A program made the translations under genes and the position numbers. A stretch of DNA of 64,000 bases from Nonlabens spongiae (GTDB lineage: Bacteria > Bacteroidota > Bacteroidia > Flavobacteriales > Flavobacteriaceae). The notes under the pieces are model-generated. The model ran no database searches. It was not told where the DNA came from and worked only from the letters and a program-made list of their open reading frames with translations. Where the stretch lies: the NCBI RefSeq assembly GCF_002117125.1, contig NZ_CP019344.1:3093501-3157500 (forward strand), written 5' to 3'. Below are positions 45,528 through 53,997 of this stretch, one piece after another. The first letter of the stretch is position 1; every line of letters starts with the position of its first letter.

Positions 45528-47217
45528 CTATCCGAATAGCATTCCCGCTATAGTTGCGGTAAGAAGTGCGGCGCAGGTTCCACCTATAAGAGCTTTGATA
45601 CCAAAAGCCGCAAGATTCTTGCGCTGACCTGGAGCTAGAACTCCTATACCTCCTATCTGAATACCGATTGAGGCAAAGTTTGCAAAACCACATAGAGCAT
45701 AAGTGGCAATCACTATTGACTTTTGATTCAATATCTTTCCTGCGACCTTAAGATCCTTTAAAGATCCGTAAGCGATAAATTCATTTAGGATCGTTTTCTC
45801 GCCGAGTAACTGACCTATTAAAACAATATCATCTACCGGTACACCTATAATCCACGCGATAGGGGCAAAGAGGTTACCTAATATATTGAAGAGAAAATGA
45901 GGTGTAACGACCATCTGTATAATCTGTAATAACACCATTTAACCCGGTAGCATCACCTATCAAGTCTCCCAAAAACCAGTTGAATACAGCGATCAATGCC
46001 GTGAATACGAGAAGCATAGCCCCAACGTTTACAGCCAGCTTAAGTCCATCTATGGTACCTTTTGAAATCGCGTCTAGAATATTAGAACCGATTTTATCCT
46101 TAGAAACATTCAAGGATCGATCAACATTCAGTTCTTTAGATTCTGGATAAAGCATTTTTGCAATCACGATCGCTGCAGGGGCACTCATGATTGAGGCCGT
46201 AAGCAAGTGTTTTGTGAAAAGGATTTGTTGAGAGACATCATCGCCTCCTAGAAATCCTATGAAAGCCGCCAGCACTCCACCGGCAATAGTGGCCATACCA
46301 CCTACCATGAGACAAAGCAGTTCTGACTTCGTCATTTTCTCAAGATAGGGCTTGACCACAAGAGGTGCCTCAGTCTGTCCTATAAATATGTTTGCCGCTG
46401 CTGCCAGAGATTCTGCACCACTTAATCGCATGGTTTTGCTCATTACCCAAGCAAACACATAAACTACCTTTTGCAGAATACCTAAATAATAAAGTACTGA
46501 GGTAAATGCAGAGAAGAAGATAATCGTAGGCAGAACCTTGAAAGCAAAAATATATCCTATGGAAGAGGTGTCGTCAATTAAACTACCGAATAGAAATTCA
46601 GCACCTGCCTCGCTCGTATTCAAAAAGGCTACGATTCCTTCAGAGATTCCTTCAAAAATACTGGCTATAAATCCTACTTTGAGTACGCCTAAAGCAAATA
46701 CTATCTGCAGGGATAATCCCACGGCAACCAGTTTCCAATCGATGTTTTTCCGGTCTTTGCTTAGTAGAAATGCAAAAGCTAATATGAATGCTACTCCTAT
46801 TAGTCCACGATAAAAACTTTCAAAACTAAAACCTAAATTCTCTGAGATCGCGACATTGGTATTTTTCACAATGCTGGTCTTAACCAGGTTGTAAGATCCT
46901 AACTGACCGTCTAGAGCTAGCCGATCTTGATCCAGTCCTAGATCAAATTGATACACTTGATTCTCATTAGAAGATGGAAATAATGCTAAAAAGTTATTTT
47001 GAAGCATAAACTTTCCCTGTTGATTCAAACTATCAGTAGATGCGTATAGTTTATAATTTTGATTTGTAAAAACTAGACTATCAACATTGAACTCAGCCTG
47101 TGACCTCTCTTCAATGATCCATGTCCCTTGAAGATCAATTATTTCTTGTGCGACTAGAGAGTCACTATTGCTAAAAATGAAAAAGCAGAAAAATAGAAAT
47201 TTGAAATAGGTATTCAT
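45528..47217 (-). pseudogene. Concentrative nucleoside transporter (NupC family), frameshifted
   Basis: Two overlapping frames (45874-47217 and 45528-45938) encode one protein. The first has a signal peptide, a periplasmic beta-rich N-domain (about 25-120), then the CNT core (GQTEAPLVVKPYLEKMT, MSAPAAIVIAKMLYPES). It stops soon after TDGRYTSFSLQYI. The second frame continues with LGNLFAPIAWIIGVP through IATYALCGFANFASIGIQIG to the end. The switch lies at a short AT run (plus strand 45880-45888); adding two bases there restores a continuous frame. It is either an inactivated gene or a sequencing slip. If intact it would import nucleosides with Na+ or H+. Confidence 0.85.
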
Positions 47218-47227
47218 GAGTCTAGAA

Positions 47228-47836
47228 CTATCGTTTTGAAATCTCGTCCCTCAATCTTGCGGCCAGTTCGTAATTCTCGTTATTCACGGCATCCTCTAGC
47301 ATCTCATTGAGTTCCTTGATTCCATATTTGGAATAATCTGTAGCTCCAGATTCTTTTATAAGATCATCGATAAGCTCGTCCTCATCATCAACATCAACAG
47401 CCTCTAATTTTTTATCAGGGGTAATTTGCTGCTGGATACCTGCTTCTTCAAGAATATTCTCGTATGTAAAAACAGGTGCCTTGAAACGTACTGCAAGAGC
47501 GATGGCATCACTGGTACGGGCATCAATAATTTCTTCGATTTTGTCTCTCTCACAAATTAGGCTACTATAAAATACTCCATCGACTAATTTATGGATAATC
47601 ACCTGTTTGACTAAAATGTCATACCGCTCTGCAAATGTTTTAAATAAATCATGAGTGAGTGGTCGTGGTGGACTGATCTCTTTCTCTAGAGCGATGGCAA
47701 TGCTTTGTGCTTCAAAAGCTCCTATGACTATAGGTAGCTGTCGGTCACCCCCTACTTCTTTCAGCACTAGCGCGTATGCTCCGTTCTGAGTTTGACTATA
47801 GGAAATGCCTCTTATATTAAGTCTCTTTAGACTCAT
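47228..47836 (-). CDS. Bifunctional nuclease family protein (DUF151) with UVR-like tail
   Basis: 202 residues. The DUF151 core (LVLKEVGGDRQLPIVIGAFE, then RTSDAIALAVRFKAPVFTYE) is followed by an acidic linker and a C-terminal UVR/UvrB-like coiled helix pair (EDAVNNENYELAARLRDEIS). Family members are reported to show nuclease activity; role unclear. It begins 10 bases upstream of the nucleoside transporter, so both are one transcript. Confidence 0.9.
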   Translation of the reverse strand: MSLKRLNIRGISYSQTQNGAYALVLKEVGGDRQLPIVIGAFEAQSIAIALEKEISPPRPLTHDLFKTFAERYDILVKQVIIHKLVDGVFYSSLICERDKIEEIIDARTSDAIALAVRFKAPVFTYENILEEAGIQQQITPDKKLEAVDVDDEDELIDDLIKESGATDYSKYGIKELNEMLEDAVNNENYELAARLRDEISKR

Positions 47837-47859
47837 TTAGTAATGATGGAGTTAAAAAA

Positions 47860-47901
47860 AAGCTGTGCAAAAATGAGGTTTTTCTCTTATTGCACAGCCT
47901 T
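47860..47901 (-). terminator. Rho-independent terminator of etfBA
   Basis: On the minus strand an AAGGCTGTGCAA / TTGCACAGCTT stem encloses about 20 bases and is followed by a T run. It lies between the etfA stop and the nuclease gene start. Confidence 0.75.
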
Positions 47902-47936
47902 AAATCTAAGAATTCTTAACTAAATCTAAATTTGTG

Positions 47937-48905
47937 TTAGGAATTTGAAGCTTTAAAAGCTTTTAATTTTTCTGTCAGAGCAGGAACTACTTCAAATGCA
48001 TCACCTACGACACCGTAATCTGCAGCCTTGAAGAATGGGGCCTCAGGATCAGAATTGATTACGACTTTAGTTTTTGAAGAGTTGATTCCAGCAAGGTGCT
48101 GTATCGCTCCTGAAATACCTATGGCAATATACAAGTTAGATGCCACTGGCTTACCTGTTTGACCTACGTGCTCACTATGCGGTCTCCATCCCATGTCACT
48201 CACTGGTTTAGAGCAAGCGGTCGCTGCACCTAGAACATCAGCGAGTTCTTCCACCATGTTCCAGTTTTCTGGACCTTTGAGTCCACGACCGGCACTTACC
48301 ACGATTTCTGCGTCTGCGATGGTAACTTTATCTGTAGCTTTATCAACCGATTCTACTTTTACTTTAAAATCGCCTTCTTCTATGCTAGGTGCGAAATCCT
48401 TAACTTCACAATCCACTGCGTTTTCTTTAAGACCGTAAGCGTTTTTACTAAGACCTACCAGCTTTCTATCAGTAGTAATTGATGTGTTTGCAAAAGCTTT
48501 ATTAGTGAAAACGTTTCTTTTTACGGTAAATGGATCTGCGCTGGATGGTAATTCCACCACGTTAGATACATAACCTGCATCTAGGTGAACGCTGAGTAAT
48601 GATCCCAAGTAACGCGCATCTGCACTGGAGCTTATAACCACCACCTTCGCATCTTCTGCCTTTGCTGCTTCAGCGATAGCTTTTGCATAGGCACTAGCTG
48701 TGAATTTCTCTAATGCACTATCTGTTACGTTGTGAAGTCTATTTACGCCGTAAGTTCCCAAGTCACCGGCACCTTCTGCATTAAATGCAACGGCGGCAAC
48801 ATCAGTACCCATCATATCTGCAATTCCTTTTGCATAGCTGGCTACTTCATAGGCGGTTTTCTTGAACTTTCCGTTTTCTGATTCTGTATATACTAAAACT
48901 GACAT
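47937..48905 (-). CDS. etfA: Electron transfer flavoprotein, alpha subunit
   Basis: 322 residues. The C-terminal FAD-binding block is clear: VSAGRGLKGPENWNMVEELA, then GQTGKPVASNLYIAIGISGA and INSDPEAPFFKAADYGVVGD. With EtfB it carries electrons from acyl-CoA dehydrogenases to the membrane quinone pool. It follows etfB with a 70-base gap that holds a palindromic repeat. Confidence 0.96.
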   Translation of the reverse strand: MSVLVYTESENGKFKKTAYEVASYAKGIADMMGTDVAAVAFNAEGAGDLGTYGVNRLHNVTDSALEKFTASAYAKAIAEAAKAEDAKVVVISSSADARYLGSLLSVHLDAGYVSNVVELPSSADPFTVKRNVFTNKAFANTSITTDRKLVGLSKNAYGLKENAVDCEVKDFAPSIEEGDFKVKVESVDKATDKVTIADAEIVVSAGRGLKGPENWNMVEELADVLGAATACSKPVSDMGWRPHSEHVGQTGKPVASNLYIAIGISGAIQHLAGINSSKTKVVINSDPEAPFFKAADYGVVGDAFEVVPALTEKLKAFKASNS

Positions 48906-48930
48906 ATTTCTAAAATTTTGTTTGTGGTTT

Positions 48931-48952
48931 TCTCGCTTTCGCGAAAGCGAGA
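48931..48952. repeat. Palindromic repeat copy (perfect, extended to 22 bp), between etfB and etfA
   Basis: The 16-bp consensus at 48934-48949 has an extra TCT/AGA pair of arms. It lies in the coding gap of an operon. Confidence 0.85.
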
Positions 48953-48975
48953 TCTTTTACAATCTACTTATTTGA

Positions 48976-49722
48976 TTAAATAGCTTTTGCCTCGTTGTGA
49001 AGCAAGTCGATGAGTTTATCGAGATTGTCGGCATCTACCAATGTTACTTCTCCCTTTGGTGCTGGTTTCTCAAATGATTGAGTCGCAGTCTCACTATTGC
49101 TATCTACGGCAGCCTTTACGTTCAATGGCTTCTTACGGGCCATCATGATACCACGCATGTTAGGTATACGTAAGTCGCTTTCTTCTACCAGTCCTTTCTG
49201 ACCTCCTATAACTAGTGGTAATGTTGTGCTTACAGTTTCTTTACCGCCGTCTATCTCACGCACTGCAGTGGCTTTATTACCGTCGATTTCTAATGATATA
49301 CAAGTGTTTACAAAGCTTGTGTCAGTCATGGCAGCTACCATACCTGGAACCATACCACCGTTGTAGTCGATTGATTCTCGACCGGCGATCACTAGATCGT
49401 AGCCTCCATCTTTTACCACAGCTGCAAGTTGTTGAGCCACACTATAACTATCTGTAGCTGGCATATCTACTCTTATGGCAGAGTCTGCTCCTATCGCTAG
49501 GGCTTTTCTCAAAGTAGGTTCTACTTCTGGACCACCTACGGTAACCACCTCTACGCTGGCCTGTTGTTTTTCTTTGAACCACATGGCTCTAGTTAAACCA
49601 AACTCATCGTTAGGATTAATGACAAACTGTACACCATTTGTGTCAAACTCCTTATTATCGTTAGTGAAGTTGATCTTTGAGGTAGTATCTGGTACGTGGC
49701 TGATACAAACTAAAATCTTCAT
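48976..49722 (-). CDS. etfB: Electron transfer flavoprotein, beta subunit
   Basis: 248 residues. It has the ETF-beta motifs ILVCISHVPDTTSKINF, INPNDEFGLTRAMWFKEK and AGRESIDYNGGMVPGMVA, and ends with a charged tail. Together with etfA it forms the AMP-binding/FAD electron carrier heterodimer. First gene of the etfBA operon; pdhB is transcribed divergently. Confidence 0.96.
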   Translation of the reverse strand: MKILVCISHVPDTTSKINFTNDNKEFDTNGVQFVINPNDEFGLTRAMWFKEKQQASVEVVTVGGPEVEPTLRKALAIGADSAIRVDMPATDSYSVAQQLAAVVKDGGYDLVIAGRESIDYNGGMVPGMVAAMTDTSFVNTCISLEIDGNKATAVREIDGGKETVSTTLPLVIGGQKGLVEESDLRIPNMRGIMMARKKPLNVKAAVDSNSETATQSFEKPAPKGEVTLVDADNLDKLIDLLHNEAKAI

Positions 49723-50093
49723 ATTTTAAGGTTCTTTTTTTAACAAATTTTCAAACGTTTGCGAAGATAAGCAAATTCACTAAATAAACTATGCGTGCAT
49801 AATAAATTTATTTAGACGGTTTTTGGAATTCTTGACTAGTCAAATAATTGAAACCCCTGATTTGATAAGCATTTATCGCCTAATTATGAATCTTGATTCC
49901 TTTTATCGTTAGTCACTTATTCAGCAAAAACTTGAGGTTATTTTCCTTAAGTTCATCTTCAAAATTCAAGATTGCAATTAGGTAAAAATACCGCTGCCTA
50001 ACCACATTAAGCATTTTATTTTATTAAAAAACTAAGCCTTATAAGTGTGGGGTGTTTTATTTTTGGCTTCTTGAATCTAGACCATAAATAAAT
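49723..50093. other. Divergent intergenic region of etfB and pdhB
   Basis: 371 bases without a gene. It is AT-rich and must hold both promoters. I see no clear operator or RNA structure apart from the pdhB -7 element below. Confidence 0.5.
50058..50065 (+). promoter_or_regulatory. Possible -7 element of pdhB
   Basis: TATTTTTG fits TAnnTTTG and lies 28 bases before the ATG. A -33 box is not clear. Confidence 0.45.
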
Positions 50094-51074
50094 ATGAAAA
50101 CCATACAGTTTAGAGAGGCCATAGCTGAGGCTATGAGCGAGGAGATGCGACGAGATGAGTCGGTTTATCTCATGGGTGAAGAGGTGGCTGAATATAACGG
50201 AGCTTATAAAGCATCTAAAGGAATGCTGGACGAGTTCGGAGCTAAGAGAGTTATAGATACTCCTATTTCTGAGCTGGGTTTTGCTGGTGTTGCGATAGGT
50301 TCTACCATGACGGGCAACCGCCCTATCGTAGAATATATGACTTTCAATTTCTCACTCGTGGGTATTGACCAGATCATTAATAATGCCGCAAAAATTCGCC
50401 AGATGAGTGGTGGGCAGTTAAAATGCCCTATCGTTTTCCGTGGTCCTACAGCAAGTGCTGGACAGCTCGCCGCGACACACTCCCAAGCATTTGAAAGTTG
50501 GTTTGCAAACACACCAGGTCTTAAGGTCATTGTACCTTCAAACCCTTATGATGCAAAAGGCTTGTTGAAGGCTGCCATACGTGATGATGATCCAGTAATT
50601 TTCATGGAATCGGAGCAAATGTATGGTGACAAGGGCGAGGTGCCTGAAGATGAATACGTACTTCCCATAGGCGTTGCCGATGTGAAAAGAGAAGGTAATG
50701 ATGTCACGATTGTTTCTTTTGGTAAAATCATCAAGGAGGCCTACAAAGCTGCCGATGAGCTTGAGAAAGATGGTATCTCTTGTGAAATCATCGACCTGCG
50801 TACCGTACGTCCTTACGATAAGGAGGCTGTTTTAAAGTCGGTAAAGAAGACTAATAGATTGGTAATTCTTGAAGAAGCTTGGCCATTTGGTAACGTTGCT
50901 ACTGAAATCTCTCACATGGTTCAGGCTGAGGCTTTTGATTATCTAGACGCTCCTGTTTATAAGATAAATACTCAAGATACTCCAGCACCATATTCACCAG
51001 TTTTGCTCGAGGAGTGGTTGCCTAACGCTCAAGATGTAGTTGAAGGAGTCAAGAAGGTGATGTATAGAAAATAA
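50094..51074 (+). CDS. pdhB: Pyruvate (2-oxoacid) dehydrogenase E1 component, beta subunit
   Basis: 326 residues. It has the E1-beta motifs GEEVAEYNGAYKASKGMLDE, DTPISELGFAGVAIG and EAWPFGNVATEIS. E1-beta forms the thiamine-diphosphate active site with E1-alpha, and decarboxylates pyruvate to feed the lipoyl E2. The alpha, E2 and E3 genes are not in the window, which is common in Bacteroidota where pdhB stands alone. It could also be a branched-chain E1-beta, though the match favours pyruvate. Confidence 0.93.
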   Translation: MKTIQFREAIAEAMSEEMRRDESVYLMGEEVAEYNGAYKASKGMLDEFGAKRVIDTPISELGFAGVAIGSTMTGNRPIVEYMTFNFSLVGIDQIINNAAKIRQMSGGQLKCPIVFRGPTASAGQLAATHSQAFESWFANTPGLKVIVPSNPYDAKGLLKAAIRDDDPVIFMESEQMYGDKGEVPEDEYVLPIGVADVKREGNDVTIVSFGKIIKEAYKAADELEKDGISCEIIDLRTVRPYDKEAVLKSVKKTNRLVILEEAWPFGNVATEISHMVQAEAFDYLDAPVYKINTQDTPAPYSPVLLEEWLPNAQDVVEGVKKVMYRK

Positions 51075-51104
51075 ACTTAGTTTGTTTATAATAAATGATT
51101 ATAG

Positions 51105-51132
51105 AGCCCGTAACATAGTCGCGGGCTTTTTT
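51105..51132 (+). terminator. Rho-independent terminator of pdhB
   Basis: An AGCCCG / CGGGCT stem is followed directly by six T. It lies 30 bases behind the pdhB stop. Confidence 0.78.
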
Positions 51133-51189
51133 GTGGAACTTTTTTTTATTCTTTTATGTGATTTAATGCCTATGAGATTAGTGATGTTT

Positions 51190-51205
51190 CGCTTTCGCGA
51201 AAGCG
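51190..51205. repeat. Palindromic repeat copy (perfect), intergenic
   Basis: Perfect 16-bp copy between pdhB and the DUF5686 gene. Confidence 0.85.
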
Positions 51206-51319
51206 TACTAATCTATCAAGAGTTCAAGAGCTCCATAATTATTGACCGAAATAACAAATCCATTGGGAAATAAAGATATCTTTCCACTTTGAAGTTTCAA
51301 ACCGAATACCAGCACTTAA

Positions 51320-53806
51320 ATGCGACTTAGAGTTCTTCTACTTTTATTATTATCAGTTTCTCAGATTATCTACTCACAGACTAAGGTGGGTGGTGTGGTT
51401 CAAGATGAATACGGTGAGCCGATAGCTTTTGCAAATGTTTTTTTTCCAAACAGCAGCGATGGAACCATAACCAATGATAATGGCAGATTCTATTTACAGT
51501 CTGACGGTAATTATGACGAGGTCCAGTTTTCATTTGTAGGTTATAAAACCCTAACTGTTCCACTACAAAGTCGCGCGGTGCTGGATATGGATATTGTACT
51601 ACAAAGCGATACAGAGGCTTTGAATGAAGTCGTGGTTTACTCAGGAAAAACATCAAAGAAGAATAATCCAGCTCTCGATATTCTCAGAAAAGTTTGGGAG
51701 AATAGGCGCAAAAATGGCTTGAGCCAGTTCAAGCAATACCAGTACGAGAAATACGAGAAGCTTGAATTTGACATGAATACCATAGATAGTGCAATGATTA
51801 ATTCTAAACTATTTGATGGTATGGAGTTCATTTTTGATTATGCAGATACCAGCGCAGTTACAGGAAAAACCTACCTGCCCATCTTTATCAATGAATCTCT
51901 TTCTACCGTTTACGGAGATAATGAGATGAACAAGGAGAAAGATGTTCTAAAAGCCAATAAAAATAGTGGCTTCTCAAATAACCAAACGATTATCGCCTTT
52001 GTTAAAGACTTATATAATGACATAGATGTTTATGAGCGGCACTTAAAGTTCTTTGATAAGAGTTTTGTGAGTCCCATAGGTAAAGCTGGGATCGATGCTT
52101 ATAATTATGTTTTACGTGACACGGCGCTAGTTGATGGAGTCGAAGCCTATAACATCGTTTATTATCCTAGGCGCAAAGGGGAACTCACCTTCAAAGGGGA
52201 TTTTTGGGTGGCAACGGAGTCTTATGCCATTAAAGAAATCAATCTTCAGGCAACCAAATCTGCCAATATCAACTGGGTCAAGGAAATTTACATTGAGCAG
52301 GAGTATGATGTGCTCAACGACAGTCTTTTCTTAATTACCCGTGATTATTTCATGAGTGATTTTGCTCTAAATAAGAAAGAGGAATCAAAAGGTATTTACG
52401 GAAAGCGTACCACACTATTTGACGATTATCAGTTTGACATTAAAAAAGAAGAAGATTTTTACCGCAGGCGAGTGAACGATTACGATCCTATGATTTATGA
52501 TCGCGATGAAGCTTACTGGGACGAGAACCGTCTTGAGAAATTGAATCAAGATGAGAAGCAAATCTATACCATGCTCGACACCCTCAAGCAAAATAAAAAA
52601 TTCAAACGTCTCTATAACATAGGAACCGTTCTTGCGTCTGGATATTATGAGGTAGATAACTTTGATATAGGACCAGTGTTTTCTGTATTTGGTTATAATG
52701 AAATAGAAAAATGGCGTGTTAGATTAGGTGGAAGAACTTACTTCACGGCAAATGATCCATGGCGTCTAGAAGGTTATATGGCTTATGGTTTTGGTGACAA
52801 TCAATTTAAGTATGGAATCTCTGGTAAATACTTGCTGGATAAACGCAGCCGATTGACCCTGTATGCAGGAAACCGTAGGGATATTGAGCAACTGGCGGCA
52901 AGTCTCACTAATACTAACGACGTTTTGGGACGCAGCTTGGCATCAAGTGCCTTGATCGCTTCAGGGAATAATGATAGGCTTTCATCAATTAATCTATCAA
53001 CTGCAGGGATCAGTTTTGAGCCACTTTACAATTGGGAAATACGACTTAATGGTAGTTACCGCACGATCAAATCGGCAAATCCTACGGGTTTCAGTCTGGA
53101 TTATCGAGTACCGGGAAGTGATGAGATACGTGGCCAGGTGAACCAGTCCATGCTCACGTTAAGCACCACTTATACACCAGGTCGCAAAACTTCTAATTAC
53201 GGAGTGGACCGCACAATTATTAATGATGGCGACTTTCCTATTCTATATGTAAATTATTCTCGAGGAATAGAAGACCTGCTGGGCAGTGATTTCAATTATG
53301 ACCGCGCCCAGTTTTATTATACACATCCATTTAATATAGGTGGATTCGGGAGGCTCACCGCTAGAATAGAAGCTGGGAAAACCTTCGGTCAGGTGCCACT
53401 GGCACTTCTCGATGTCATACCAGGTAACCAGACCTATTTCAATATTTCAGGAGCGTTTAACACCATGAACTTCTACGAGTTTGTAACCGATCAATACACG
53501 ACACTGCACCTCTCTCATAATTTCAACGGGAGATTGTTCTCAAGAATTCCATGGTTGCGCGATTTGAATTTGCGCGAACTTGTAGGTTTGAAAGCAGTTT
53601 ATGGAACCATAAGTGACGAGAATATCGCCATCAACCGCAGCAATCTGGAATACCGCGCACCTACTGATATTTACTGGGAATACAGCGCAGGGATCGGGAA
53701 TATCTTTAAGATTTTACGCCTAGATGTCAACTTTAGAGGGAGCTATAATTATCTTCCCGACGCTAGAAACATAGGGGTGACTGGTAGCTTTGGGTTTAGT
53801 TTCTAA
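51320..53806 (+). CDS. DUF5686 outer-membrane protein with carboxypeptidase-like regulatory domain
   Basis: 828 residues. A signal peptide ends near residue 20, then a carboxypeptidase D regulatory-like domain (about 22-105, GGVVQDEYGEPIAFANVFFP) follows, with a short linker and the DUF5686 region. This is strand-rich, acidic-aromatic and ends with GSFGFSF, like an outer-membrane barrel. Such proteins are thought to be structural or transport parts of the outer membrane; the function is not known. It stands alone as a single gene. Confidence 0.9.
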   Translation: MRLRVLLLLLLSVSQIIYSQTKVGGVVQDEYGEPIAFANVFFPNSSDGTITNDNGRFYLQSDGNYDEVQFSFVGYKTLTVPLQSRAVLDMDIVLQSDTEALNEVVVYSGKTSKKNNPALDILRKVWENRRKNGLSQFKQYQYEKYEKLEFDMNTIDSAMINSKLFDGMEFIFDYADTSAVTGKTYLPIFINESLSTVYGDNEMNKEKDVLKANKNSGFSNNQTIIAFVKDLYNDIDVYERHLKFFDKSFVSPIGKAGIDAYNYVLRDTALVDGVEAYNIVYYPRRKGELTFKGDFWVATESYAIKEINLQATKSANINWVKEIYIEQEYDVLNDSLFLITRDYFMSDFALNKKEESKGIYGKRTTLFDDYQFDIKKEEDFYRRRVNDYDPMIYDRDEAYWDENRLEKLNQDEKQIYTMLDTLKQNKKFKRLYNIGTVLASGYYEVDNFDIGPVFSVFGYNEIEKWRVRLGGRTYFTANDPWRLEGYMAYGFGDNQFKYGISGKYLLDKRSRLTLYAGNRRDIEQLAASLTNTNDVLGRSLASSALIASGNNDRLSSINLSTAGISFEPLYNWEIRLNGSYRTIKSANPTGFSLDYRVPGSDEIRGQVNQSMLTLSTTYTPGRKTSNYGVDRTIINDGDFPILYVNYSRGIEDLLGSDFNYDRAQFYYTHPFNIGGFGRLTARIEAGKTFGQVPLALLDVIPGNQTYFNISGAFNTMNFYEFVTDQYTTLHLSHNFNGRLFSRIPWLRDLNLRELVGLKAVYGTISDENIAINRSNLEYRAPTDIYWEYSAGIGNIFKILRLDVNFRGSYNYLPDARNIGVTGSFGFSF

Positions 53807-53832
53807 AGTTGTATAAGTGATTGGTGTGATTA

Positions 53833-53848
53833 CGCTTTCGCGAAAGCG
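53833..53848. repeat. Palindromic repeat copy (perfect), between DUF5686 gene and hppA
   Basis: Perfect 16-bp copy, 27 bases after the DUF5686 stop. Confidence 0.85.
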
Positions 53849-53997
53849 TAAAACCCATAAATCTTTATCATATTCACAAAGCTTGGTGAGCTTGATTGAG
53901 CAGAAAGCATTAATCAATCTGCTTACAAAACACTATATCGTTTTCTTAACATTAATTTAGTACATTAGCTCAGCTAATTTTTAATCAAATTAATTTT

